Source: Coriobacteriia bacterium
GTDB taxonomy: Bacteria; Actinomycetota; Coriobacteriia; Coriobacteriales; UBA8131
Assembly (NCBI GenBank): GCA_003509825.1
Contig: DOMT01000219.1
Coordinates: 2,911 to 8,033, forward strand
Direction: 5' to 3'
Length of the DNA: 5,123 nucleotides
Shown piece by piece: positions 1 through 5,123 of this stretch; positions within the stretch are counted from its first letter, which is position 1; every line of letters begins with the position of its first letter. Position numbers and translations under genes: made by a program. The notes under the pieces are model-generated. The model was not told the DNA's origin and did no database searches. It worked only from the letters and a program-made list of their open reading frames with translations.

Positions 1-14
1 CGGTTGCCCGAAGC

Positions 15-731
15 ATGAAGCCCAGCCGTAACGCCGTAAGAGAATCGTTCAGCGCCGCACTGCCCATCATGCTCGGCTACGTTGCCATCGGCATCCCCTG
101 CGGCATCCTCAGCGCCTCGGTGGGCATGAACGCCGCTCAGGTCTTTTTGCTCTGTGCGCTGTTTTATTCGGGCGCCGGCCAGTTCATGATTCCCAATATG
201 TGGATCACCGCCACGCCCATCGCCTCGATCGCAGCCAGTGTGGCCTTGGTAAACACGCGCCAGATGCTTTACAGCGCCTCGCTGTCGCAGTTCTGCCAAA
301 AGGCGAAGAAACGTCTCTCCTTCCTGTTTGCCGCCACCGTTACCGACGAGAGCTACGGCATCAACATGCAGAAGTTCGAGCAGGCGGGAGCCGATGGAGG
401 CGGCTGGTCGGTGGGGCGTGCCACCTTGGTCAACCTCTTTTCGCAAAGCTCGTGGACGTTGGCCAGCGTCGTCGGCGTATTGATCGGCAACGCTTTGAGC
501 ATTCCTTTGGCGATCGCCTCCTTTGCCATGACCTCGATCTTCATCTGCCTACTCTGCATGCAGAAGATCACACCCGAAAACGTGGTTGCGGTTTTGGCGG
601 CGGTCGTGGGCGTGGTTGCCTGTAAGTTGGTGGGACTCAGCGGGCCGGCTATCTTGATCGGCGCCGTCGTCGGCGTGCTCGGCGCCATCATCGTGATGTG
701 GATCAGGGAGAAGCGGGAGGCGAGGGCATGA
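15..731 (+). CDS. azlC: AzlC family branched-chain amino acid exporter, large subunit
   Basis: Large, multi-spanning membrane subunit of the AzlCD-type permease, which in characterised members exports branched-chain amino acids and their toxic analogues across the cytoplasmic membrane. The 238-residue product has the family's usual length and layout. Its N-terminal segment (residues 12-32) is 'AALPIMLGYVAIGIPCG'-like, followed by hydrophobic segments and 'YSGAGQFM' (51-58). The family hallmark 'NTRQMLYSASLS' lies at 80-91 and 'TDESYG' at 110-115. At least three further hydrophobic stretches follow, near 146-163, 165-182 and 188-230, before a basic tail. The reading frame is open to the left window edge and no clear ribosome binding site is visible in the 14 bases before the ATG, so the start could lie slightly upstream; the chosen Met matches where AzlC proteins normally begin. 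The stop overlaps the azlD start. The amino acid specificity cannot be read from the sequence. Confidence 0.93.
   Translation: MKPSRNAVRESFSAALPIMLGYVAIGIPCGILSASVGMNAAQVFLLCALFYSGAGQFMIPNMWITATPIASIAASVALVNTRQMLYSASLSQFCQKAKKRLSFLFAATVTDESYGINMQKFEQAGADGGGWSVGRATLVNLFSQSSWTLASVVGVLIGNALSIPLAIASFAMTSIFICLLCMQKITPENVVAVLAAVVGVVACKLVGLSGPAILIGAVVGVLGAIIVMWIREKREARA
715..720 (+). promoter_or_regulatory. Ribosome binding site of azlD
   Basis: GGGAGG lies seven bases before the ATG at 728, inside the last codons of azlC. It decides the azlD start: an in-frame ATG at 698 would add ten residues (MDQGEAGGEG) that only mirror the azlC reading in another frame and have no comparable site ahead of them. 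Confidence 0.75.
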
Positions 732-1075
732 GTTGGACAGACTTCTTCATCATCCTCATCACCTGCGGAGTGTTGATGCTGGCCTGCAGGGTTTTGCCCC
801 TGCTGTTTCTCAAAGGCAGGGAGCTGCCCGATCATGTGGCCAAGGCACTCGGCTTCATCCCGCCCGCGGCCTTCGCCGCGCTGGTGGCAAACGACCTCTT
901 CAGTGCGCAAACCTTCACCTTCAGCAGCTCCGCGCTGCTGATACCGCTTTTGGCGGCGATACCGGTGTTTATCGTCGCGTGGTTGAGCAAATCGCTGGCA
1001 TGGAGTGTCGTCGTCGGAGTGGCCGCATTCGCGCTGCTCACCCTCGCCACGCCGTTATTCTCAACTACCCTTTGA
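728..1075 (+). CDS. azlD: AzlD family branched-chain amino acid exporter, small subunit
   Basis: Small membrane partner of AzlC; the two together form the branched-chain amino acid exporter. The product is 115 residues, within the usual 100-115 range. It has hydrophobic segments at about 5-28, 42-58, 68-87 and 91-110. The conserved family stretch 'RVLPLLFLKGRELP' sits at 21-34 and is followed by 'LGFIPPAAFAALVA' at 41-54, matching the typical AzlD 'R-LP...P--V---L--IP-A--AAL' pattern. The ATG overlaps the azlC stop as ATGA, implying translational coupling and one transcript. No promoter lies between the two genes and no clear terminator follows. The last codons are overlapped on the opposite strand by a candidate small ORF (1065-1202). 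Confidence 0.92.
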   Translation: MSWTDFFIILITCGVLMLACRVLPLLFLKGRELPDHVAKALGFIPPAAFAALVANDLFSAQTFTFSSSALLIPLLAAIPVFIVAWLSKSLAWSVVVGVAAFALLTLATPLFSTTL

Positions 1076-1202
1076 AGTCGCTACCGACGACCACCGGGAT
1101 TTCACCCTCGAATGTGTAGCGTCCTTCGGAGGGTATGACTTTGCCGCAGCCGAGCCGTGTCTTCCACCTATACCACAACCGTTTCTCACATCCAAAGTAC
1201 AT
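1065..1202 (-). CDS. Candidate 45-residue protein of unknown function, coupled to the LCP gene
   Basis: This minus-strand ORF starts with ATG at 1202-1200, sharing the A of the LCP stop codon (TGATG), and ends in TAG at 1067-1065, inside the last codons of azlD. The product begins MYFGCEKRLWYRWKTR. Its second half is GCGKVIPSEGRYTF followed by EGEIPVVVGSDFKG. That second half looks coding: GC-rich third positions, balanced charge and an alternating beta-strand-like pattern. The first third is rich in Trp, Tyr and Arg and looks less natural. Only a weak AGG-like ribosome site precedes the ATG, so expression would depend on termination-reinitiation from the LCP gene. I do not recognise a family. 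It could instead be the 3' remnant of a larger decayed gene, or chance. Two cysteines (5 and 19) are present but form no recognisable zinc-binding motif. Confidence 0.35.
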   Translation of the reverse strand: MYFGCEKRLWYRWKTRLGCGKVIPSEGRYTFEGEIPVVVGSDFKG

Positions 1203-2413
1203 CACCTGGAATCGATGACCGTGTTGTTCCCGGTGCTTGCACCGGCAATATATGCATCCGGCACTTCCGTTTGGGCATAGTATTCGCTGCTGTCTTGACG
1301 CGCCGGGTACTTACCGCTTTCGATAGCCTTGATGAGCTCTGCAAGCTGATCATCGTAGGCGATCACGTAGGAGATCTTCTCTCCGGCGGAGTTGAATCGG
1401 GAATCGGTCGTGGACGGGACGGTGTACGTGTGGATGTTGCTTTCCTGAAGCCCCTGCATTCCCTGGGCGACCTTGACGATCTTGCCCAAATCCATGTTCG
1501 TAAAGGTCATTTCCGCCAGGTTGTTGACGGTGGTCGCAATGGTGCCGGGGGAGGATGAGAGTATCTGCCTGGCGGTGGCTTGTAGAAATGTTCGCTGATT
1601 GGCCTGCCTTTGATAATCGCTGCCCGTAAATTTTCTCGAGCGACAAAAGATCAGAGCCTGTTCTCCGTTGAGTTGCTGGTATCCCGCTAAAACATCGATG
1701 TTGCCGGCATCTCTATCTCCGATTATGCTCAACGGCACGTCCACCCAAACGCCGCCCAGGCCGTCCACCAGAGTTTTGATTCTGGAAAAACCCACTTGGG
1801 CGAAATAAGAGATGTCCACTCCGGCGAAGGCCGACACGGTCTTGATGGCAAGGGGTGCGCCGCCACCCTTTCGCTCCTGTTCGCCGTAAGCATAGGCCGC
1901 ATTGATCTTATCCTTGCCGTAGCCCGGTATGTCGACGTAGGTGTCTCTCGGTATGGACAACAAGGCGGCCGTTTTGTTCGCCTGGTCGATACGTGCGAGT
2001 ATGAGCGTGTCCGTTCTGGGGAGTTCGGACTCGTTCGTCTCATCTGTTCCCATCAAGAGCATCCAGAAAGGATCCTCGGGTTTTTCGGGCTCCGTGAAGG
2101 TTCCCTCCCACACACTCGAGGAAAAGTCCACGGTGTTGCCCTGCATGTCGGTTGCGAGCTTTCCGTTCAAGATGGCACAGTAGACACCTCCCACCAATAC
2201 CGCGATCAAGGCTGTGGATAGGAGGATGGCCGATGATACGACGATCCGTTTTTTTACCGTGCGTTTCCTGCGGAGTTTCGAGTATCCGTCCGCGGCCTCG
2301 AATCTCGACAGGTTATGTGCCCTGCGGCTGAGCCTGGAGCGCGCGGAAATCAGACTCACGCGACTCGTATCGCGACCATCCGCTCTCTGCTTTCTTCGTG
2401 AATCGGCAGTCAT
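1202..2413 (-). CDS. LytR-CpsA-Psr (LCP) family cell-wall glycopolymer ligase
   Basis: LCP proteins are membrane-anchored enzymes that transfer anionic glycopolymers (teichoic acids, capsule or similar) from undecaprenyl-diphosphate carriers to peptidoglycan outside the membrane. The 403-residue product has a strongly basic cytoplasmic tail (1-56), one membrane segment (about 57-80), a short linker, and an extracellular LCP domain at about 115-285. Conserved residues seen: 'RTDT' with D135; 'SIPRDTYVDIP' with R156 and D157; 'DKIN' with K169; 'VDGLGGVWVDVP' near 216-227; 'LNGEQALIFCRSR' with R258 and R260; then D266, R269 and Q273. These match the arginine- and aspartate-rich pocket that binds the lipid diphosphate in the family. 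A roughly 115-residue C-terminal part follows, with no recognised LytR_C domain. AAGGAG five bases before the ATG supports the start. Its polymer substrate cannot be told: no glycopolymer synthesis genes are in the window. Confidence 0.92.
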   Translation of the reverse strand: MTADSRRKQRADGRDTSRVSLISARSRLSRRAHNLSRFEAADGYSKLRRKRTVKKRIVVSSAILLSTALIAVLVGGVYCAILNGKLATDMQGNTVDFSSSVWEGTFTEPEKPEDPFWMLLMGTDETNESELPRTDTLILARIDQANKTAALLSIPRDTYVDIPGYGKDKINAAYAYGEQERKGGGAPLAIKTVSAFAGVDISYFAQVGFSRIKTLVDGLGGVWVDVPLSIIGDRDAGNIDVLAGYQQLNGEQALIFCRSRKFTGSDYQRQANQRTFLQATARQILSSSPGTIATTVNNLAEMTFTNMDLGKIVKVAQGMQGLQESNIHTYTVPSTTDSRFNSAGEKISYVIAYDDQLAELIKAIESGKYPARQDSSEYYAQTEVPDAYIAGASTGNNTVIDSR

Positions 2414-2418
2414 ATGGA

Positions 2419-2424
2419 CTCCTT
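2419..2424 (-). promoter_or_regulatory. Ribosome binding site of the LCP gene
   Basis: On the minus strand AAGGAG stands five bases before the ATG at 2413. It is a near-perfect Shine-Dalgarno match and fixes the start of a gene whose N-terminal tail is otherwise poorly conserved in the family. It contrasts with mobA across the intergenic region, which has none. Confidence 0.8.
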
Positions 2425-2496
2425 CAATTTGCTGATTTAAGCAGCTTGTTTATATGCATGTTTCTTTCTTGATTTGTGATATTTATGTTCGCGTAT

Positions 2497-2541
2497 CGAC
2501 CCTTTTGCTTAGTTGTATTGTTTTTAAGAAAAAGCAAGTCG
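2497..2541 (-). other. Possible hairpin in the 5' leader of the LCP mRNA
   Basis: On the minus strand CGACTTGCTT (2541-2532) can pair with AAGCAA (2510-2505) and, after a four-base AAGG bulge, with GTCG (2500-2497). This gives a ten-base-pair interrupted stem around an A/T-rich loop of 21 bases. It lies about 85 bases ahead of the start codon, within the leader predicted from the promoter at 2604-2631. The loop is long and the stem interrupted, so it may be incidental. It matches no riboswitch class I recognise. Confidence 0.3.
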
Positions 2542-2603
2542 AACCCTCTCTATGCTTGGACGGAGACGATAGATCAGGAAGAAATTTTGATTTCCCAAAC
2601 TCA

Positions 2604-2631
2604 ATAATATGCAACGCCATACAAATGTCAA
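2604..2631 (-). promoter_or_regulatory. Predicted housekeeping-sigma promoter of the LCP gene
   Basis: On the minus strand a perfect -35 hexamer TTGACA (2631-2626) is followed, after a 16-base spacer, by TATTAT (2609-2604), which matches the TATAAT consensus at five of six positions. Transcription would start near 2597 and give a leader of roughly 180 bases before the LCP ATG. No better promoter is apparent nearer the gene; a TATAAA at about 2451-2456 on this strand lacks a matching -35. Confidence 0.6.
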
Positions 2632-2656
2632 TGCAAATTATTGCCATAATTATGCA
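2632..2656. repeat. Near-palindrome next to the LCP promoter
   Basis: TGCAAATTAT (2632-2641) and ATAATTATGCA (2646-2656) are inverted copies that differ by one extra base, around a four-base centre TGCC. The dyad starts immediately beside the -35 hexamer of the LCP promoter. It could be a regulator-binding site for the LCP gene, for mobA or for both; it is not followed by a T-run suited to termination. It does not match the ModE operator pattern known from Escherichia coli. Confidence 0.4.
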
Positions 2657-2805
2657 AAAATATAATATGCTAATAGAAATGTAAACTAGCAAATAGTAAT
2701 TTGAAATTACACTTTCCAACCAAGGCGAAGTGGTGGGAGAAGAGACGCCGACGCTCCAAAACGCATAATTAACCACGCATTTTTGCCGCACGATGTTCAT
2801 CCGTT

Positions 2806-2814
2806 TGCTATAAT
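2806..2814 (+). promoter_or_regulatory. Extended -10 promoter of mobA, probably giving a leaderless mRNA
   Basis: TGCTATAAT is a perfect extended -10 element (TGn plus TATAAT). Its last base is seven bases before the A of the mobA ATG, so transcription should start at or within a base or two of that ATG. A TTGCCG upstream (2783-2788) is 20 bases away, too far for a good -35, but extended -10 promoters often do without one. No Shine-Dalgarno sequence lies between the promoter and the ATG. Confidence 0.65.
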
Positions 2815-2821
2815 TCCCTGC

Positions 2822-3469
2822 ATGGAAGAACTGACAGTGGTTATACAAGCCGGGGGTGAATCGAAGAGGATGGGCGCGCCGAAGGCTTTGGTGTCTTTTT
2901 GTGGCCTCCCTCTCATCTGTCGTTCGCTGAGGCGACTCGCCGGTATCGCCGACGAAATCATCATCACATCCAATGATCCCGATAGCCTGGAATTTTTGTG
3001 CAACGATCTGGATCACCGCGATAAAATCAAAATCCATCGGGATATCTACGACGTCCGGGGGGCCTTAAACGGCCTGTATACGGCGCTGTATTACGCACGG
3101 TGTTCCTATGTGGCCGTGGTTGCCTGCGACATGGTGTTTCCTTCGGCACCGCTTCTGGTTGCCGAGCGCGATGCTTTGGCGGCTCGGGGTGCGGACGCCG
3201 CCGTACCGCGTACCAGTCATGGCTATGAGCCGTTTCATGCCGTCTATCGGCGCGAGTCCTGTCTGCCCGCTAGCAAGGCGGCTTTGGATAGGGGGCAGAC
3301 CAGGGCGAACAGCTGGTACGGTGACGTGACGCTTATCGAGTTCACGCCGGAGATGGCCTTGGAAGCCGATCCGCGCGGGGGAGCCTACGTCAACGTCAAT
3401 ACCCCCGATGAGCTGGCGGACATAGAGGCCCGCATTCTCGCAGGAGACATCACCAAGATTTCGGGCTGA
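2822..3469 (+). CDS. mobA: Molybdenum cofactor guanylyltransferase (MobA-like)
   Basis: Cytoplasmic nucleotidyltransferase that adds GMP from GTP to Mo-molybdopterin to form the guanine dinucleotide cofactor used by DMSO-reductase-family enzymes. The 215-residue product is a single NTP-transferase domain of normal length. The nucleotide-binding loop 'QAGGESKRMGAPKAL' is at 9-23, 'GALNGLYTAL' at 80-89, and the metal-binding 'ACDMVFPS' with D103 at 101-108. 'YEPFHAVYRR' at 135-144 and 'NVNTPDEL' at 191-198 complete the MobA pattern. The 'RMGAPK' turn recalls the cytidylyltransferase MocA, but the later motifs fit MobA better. The ATG at 2822 places the binding loop at the usual distance from the N-terminus; an in-frame TTG at 2783 would add 13 residues and has no ribosome site. 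It stands alone, with no other cofactor or molybdoenzyme gene in view. Confidence 0.85.
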   Translation: MEELTVVIQAGGESKRMGAPKALVSFCGLPLICRSLRRLAGIADEIIITSNDPDSLEFLCNDLDHRDKIKIHRDIYDVRGALNGLYTALYYARCSYVAVVACDMVFPSAPLLVAERDALAARGADAAVPRTSHGYEPFHAVYRRESCLPASKAALDRGQTRANSWYGDVTLIEFTPEMALEADPRGGAYVNVNTPDELADIEARILAGDITKISG

Positions 3470-3528
3470 CGAGGCCGCGGCTTCATATCGAAAGACCGCT
3501 GCGCCCTGCCGCCACACCTGAGAGCACA

Positions 3529-3556
3529 AAAAAGAGTGGCCGGAGCCACTCTTTTT
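3529..3556. terminator. Bidirectional intrinsic terminator between mobA and the histidine kinase gene
   Basis: AAAAAGAGTGGC (3529-3540) and GCCACTCTTTTT (3545-3556) form a perfect 12-base-pair stem around a CGGA loop. The T-run on the right serves mobA; the A-run on the left becomes a T-run on the minus strand and serves the convergent kinase gene, whose stop codon lies 20 bases away. This is the only convincing intrinsic terminator in the window. Confidence 0.92.
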
Positions 3557-3576
3557 CAATCACATGCCGGTTGGCA

Positions 3577-5123
3577 TCATTTACCGGCAAAACTCAAAGT
3601 TACGCTGGTGCCCTTGCCTTCAATACTCTTGAGATCGATGGCCGCCTTGTGTAATTTGGCGCCGTTTTTCACGATCGCCAAGCCGAGGCCTGTGCCGCCG
3701 GTTGCCTTTGAGCGGCTTTGGTCCACACAGAAGAAGCGCTCGAAGACCTTGTCCTGCAGCGACAAGGGGATGCCGATGCCGGTGTCGCTCACCTCGACGG
3801 CGATACGACCGTCGCCACTTTGCAGGCTCACCGTTACGCTGCCACCTGCATCGCTGTAGCGGATGCCGTTTTCGATCAGGTTGTAGATCATACGCGTAAC
3901 CAGGGTGCGCACGCCTCGGGTCATGTAGGCACCGGTGCTCTCTTCGTCTTCTGCCGCCTGCGGCTCCACCAGCGTGATCTGCCGCTCGCGTGCGAAGGAC
4001 GACAGTTGTTCGCAGACTTCTCCTGCGATGACGCGGAGGTCCAGATCCTCGAAGCTCTCCTCGATGACACCCTGGGCCGAACCGCTCTCATCGAGCTGCG
4101 AGAGCGTGAGGATGTCGTCGATCATCGCGATCATGCGGGTGGATTCCTCATGGATCAGTCCGGCCAGACGTGCTTCGTCACCCGGGTTCACCATGCCCTG
4201 CTTCATCAGCTCCGCATAGCCGTTGATGACGGTGAGTGGCGTCTTGAGCTCATGGCTGACGTTGGCGCTGAACTGCTTGCGCATCACGTCGCCCGCGTGC
4301 CACTCGGTGATATCCCTGATCAACAGTACGGCTCCTCTCGCTCCGCCTTCACCCTCACCCGCTTCGGGTTCCTCCACGAACACCGGGCTGCCGAGCAGTT
4401 GGTAGTATCGGTCTTCCTGCTCGATCTCGGCCTCCGTGTAGTTGCCTCCGAGCACCGCCTCCAGTAACTGCTGCAACTCGCTGCTCCTGTTGACGGTGAG
4501 AAGATGACGACGCTCCGATAGGGTTTTCATCAACACTTCCTCCGTAATGTTGAGAATACGCGATGCTGCACCGTTGAGGGAGAGGATGTGTCCCGTCGCA
4601 TCAACGAGTATCAGACCTTCTTTCATGCTGCCGGTAACGATATCGAACTCATGCTGCTGCGCGCGCAGGGCCCTTTGCTGGTCGGAAAGCTCGTTGAACG
4701 ACGCGTTGAGCTTGGTGAGCAGGGGTGCGAGCTCGGGATAGGTTTCGCTTTCCAGCGGCTTGGCGAAGTCGATGTTGCTAAAGGGGCGCAAGATCCGCCT
4801 CGACGTTAAGCGGGCGACGAAGTAGGTGGCCAGTGCCGCCAGGGCAAGGATCAAAAGATCGGGTATGATCATCGAGGTCAGGTGGCCGAGCACGCTGCGT
4901 TGGCTGCCGGATACCCGAAGAATCGTTCCGTCGTCCAAAGCCCGCGCCAGATAGGTGGTCTCCTCATTCAAGGTATCGGAATGGCGCTTGGCAAAACCGC
5001 TACCCCCGGCCAATGCATCGACGACCTCGGGGCGGTTGAGGTGGTTGTCCATGGCCTCCAGAGCGCCGCTTGTGGCCTGCGCGCCGCCTGCGACGACGCT
5101 GTCGTACAGCACGGTGCCGTCAA
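3577..5123 (-). CDS. PhoR-type sensor histidine kinase, N-terminus beyond the window
   Basis: Membrane sensor kinase that autophosphorylates on histidine and passes phosphate to a response regulator; its closest recognisable type is PhoR of phosphate-starvation systems. Counting the GTG-coded Val at 5112 as residue 1, the fragment shows an extracytoplasmic portion (to about 78) with 'MDNHLNRPEV' at 21-30 and a membrane segment (about 81-100). A HAMP-like linker (101-155), a PAS domain (about 156-268) and the HisKA H-box 'FSANVSHELKTPLT' with H287 follow. The ATPase domain has an N-box 'NLIENGIRYS' (411-420), G1 'SDTGIGIP' (442-449), F-box 'VFERFF' (456-461) and G2 'GGTGLGLAIVK' (472-482). The frame stays open to the right edge: the codons before the GTG read Asp-Gly-Thr, completing the typical 'DGTVLYDS' start of the PhoR sensor region. 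The GTG is therefore internal, and the first membrane segment is missing from view. A cognate regulator gene is expected upstream, outside the window. Confidence 0.9.
   Translation of the reverse strand, partial: DGTVLYDSVVAGGAQATSGALEAMDNHLNRPEVVDALAGGSGFAKRHSDTLNEETTYLARALDDGTILRVSGSQRSVLGHLTSMIIPDLLILALAALATYFVARLTSRRILRPFSNIDFAKPLESETYPELAPLLTKLNASFNELSDQQRALRAQQHEFDIVTGSMKEGLILVDATGHILSLNGAASRILNITEEVLMKTLSERRHLLTVNRSSELQQLLEAVLGGNYTEAEIEQEDRYYQLLGSPVFVEEPEAGEGEGGARGAVLLIRDITEWHAGDVMRKQFSANVSHELKTPLTVINGYAELMKQGMVNPGDEARLAGLIHEESTRMIAMIDDILTLSQLDESGSAQGVIEESFEDLDLRVIAGEVCEQLSSFARERQITLVEPQAAEDEESTGAYMTRGVRTLVTRMIYNLIENGIRYSDAGGSVTVSLQSGDGRIAVEVSDTGIGIPLSLQDKVFERFFCVDQSRSKATGGTGLGLAIVKNGAKLHKAAIDLKSIEGKGTSVTLSFAGK

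Larger units (their letters stand above)
2604..2673. repeat. Three copies of an ATAAT(T)ATGC(A/T)A motif
   Basis: The motif reads ATAATATGCAA at 2604-2614, ATAATTATGCAA at 2646-2657 and ATAATATGCTAA at 2662-2673, all in the same orientation on the + strand. Copy 1 coincides with the -10 element of the predicted LCP promoter, while copies 2 and 3 lie just upstream of its -35. That spacing would suit a DNA-binding regulator, but low-complexity AT-rich DNA produces such repeats by chance fairly easily. Confidence 0.35.
2414..2821. other. AT-rich divergent intergenic control region
   Basis: This 408-bp gene-free stretch separates the divergent LCP gene and mobA. Its centre (about 2580-2715) is markedly AT-rich compared with the GC-rich genes on both sides. 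Reading left to right on the + strand, it holds the LCP ribosome site and leader, a possible leader hairpin, the LCP promoter, a near-palindrome, a repeated ATAAT(T)ATGC motif, a more GC-rich patch without recognised signals (about 2715-2780), and the mobA extended -10. ORFs that cross it (for example + 2454-2684 and - 2483-3037) have no ribosome sites and implausible composition, so I treat it as non-coding. Confidence 0.7.

Noticed and set aside
353..910. 185-codon minus-strand ORF opposite azlC and azlD.
   Set aside because: It is antisense to two well-recognised genes and has shadow-like composition with no ribosome site or domain.
1005..1558. Plus-strand ORFs over the azlD-LCP junction (1005-1280 and 1157-1558).
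   Set aside because: They overlap the 3' ends of azlD and the LCP gene in other frames and show no motif; the minus-strand 45-codon ORF is the more credible reading of this gap.
2632..2656. Possible ModE molybdate-regulator operator near mobA.
   Set aside because: The dyad does not match the known ModE half-sites, and it is about 165 bases from the mobA start and beside the LCP promoter instead.
2661..2666. Plus-strand TATAAT in the AT-rich island as a second mobA promoter.
   Set aside because: The nearest -35-like TTGCCA (2641-2646) is only 14 bases away, too close for a good promoter, and such hexamers are expected by chance in this AT-rich stretch.
2454..2684. 76-codon plus-strand ORF in the intergenic region.
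   Set aside because: It has no ribosome site, its composition follows the AT-rich DNA, and it runs antisense through the LCP leader and promoter.
2700..2780. Possible Moco-type riboswitch ahead of mobA, suggested by short pairings such as CACTT/AAGTG and GGCG/CGCC.
   Set aside because: The stems are short and mutually conflicting, and the probable transcription start at the ATG would leave this stretch untranscribed.
2483..3037. Long minus-strand ORF of 184 codons across the intergenic region and the mobA 5' end.
   Set aside because: It lies antisense to the clear mobA coding sequence, has low-complexity Ile/Met-rich sequence from the AT-rich island, and lacks a ribosome site or family resemblance.
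3718..4467. 249-codon plus-strand ORF inside the histidine kinase gene.
   Set aside because: It is antisense to the conserved HisKA and ATPase domains; it is His/Asp/Arg-rich, typical of a shadow frame in GC-rich DNA, and has no recognisable motif.

Overview
The window is ordinary, gene-dense chromosome from what is most likely a Gram-positive, high-to-moderate-GC bacterium. An Actinobacteriota/Coriobacteriia-like host is my best guess, from the LytR-CpsA-Psr cell-wall enzyme with a long basic cytoplasmic tail, the codon use, and an apparently leaderless gene. This placement is inference only; no rRNA or other marker gene is present. I see no mobile element, CRISPR array, tRNA or rRNA.

Layout from left to right. 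(1) On the + strand, azlC and azlD (15-1075) overlap by ATGA and encode the two subunits of a branched-chain amino acid exporter. (2) Convergent to them on the - strand is a LytR-CpsA-Psr (LCP) family glycopolymer ligase (1202-2413). A 45-codon ORF of good coding character (1065-1202) follows its stop in a TGATG overlap and runs a few bases into the 3' end of azlD. (3) A ~400 bp AT-rich divergent intergenic region (2414-2821) separates the LCP gene from mobA. It contains a good minus-strand promoter (TTGACA-16-TATTAT) for the LCP gene, a ~180 nt leader with a possible hairpin, a near-palindrome and a repeated ATAAT(T)ATGC motif. At its right end a perfect extended -10 (TGCTATAAT) lies directly in front of the mobA ATG. 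(4) mobA (2822-3469, +) encodes a MobA-type molybdenum cofactor guanylyltransferase. (5) A 12-bp-stem bidirectional terminator (3529-3556) separates it from (6) a convergent PhoR-type sensor histidine kinase (3577-5123, -), whose N-terminus lies beyond the right edge.

The genes are functionally unrelated: amino acid export, cell-wall polymer attachment, Moco maturation, and envelope/phosphate sensing. They form separate transcription units rather than a dedicated system. The observations most worth a second look are the likely leaderless mobA mRNA, the unannotated small ORF coupled to the LCP gene, and the repeat-bearing AT-rich control region. I found no convincing evidence of a previously undescribed multi-gene system.
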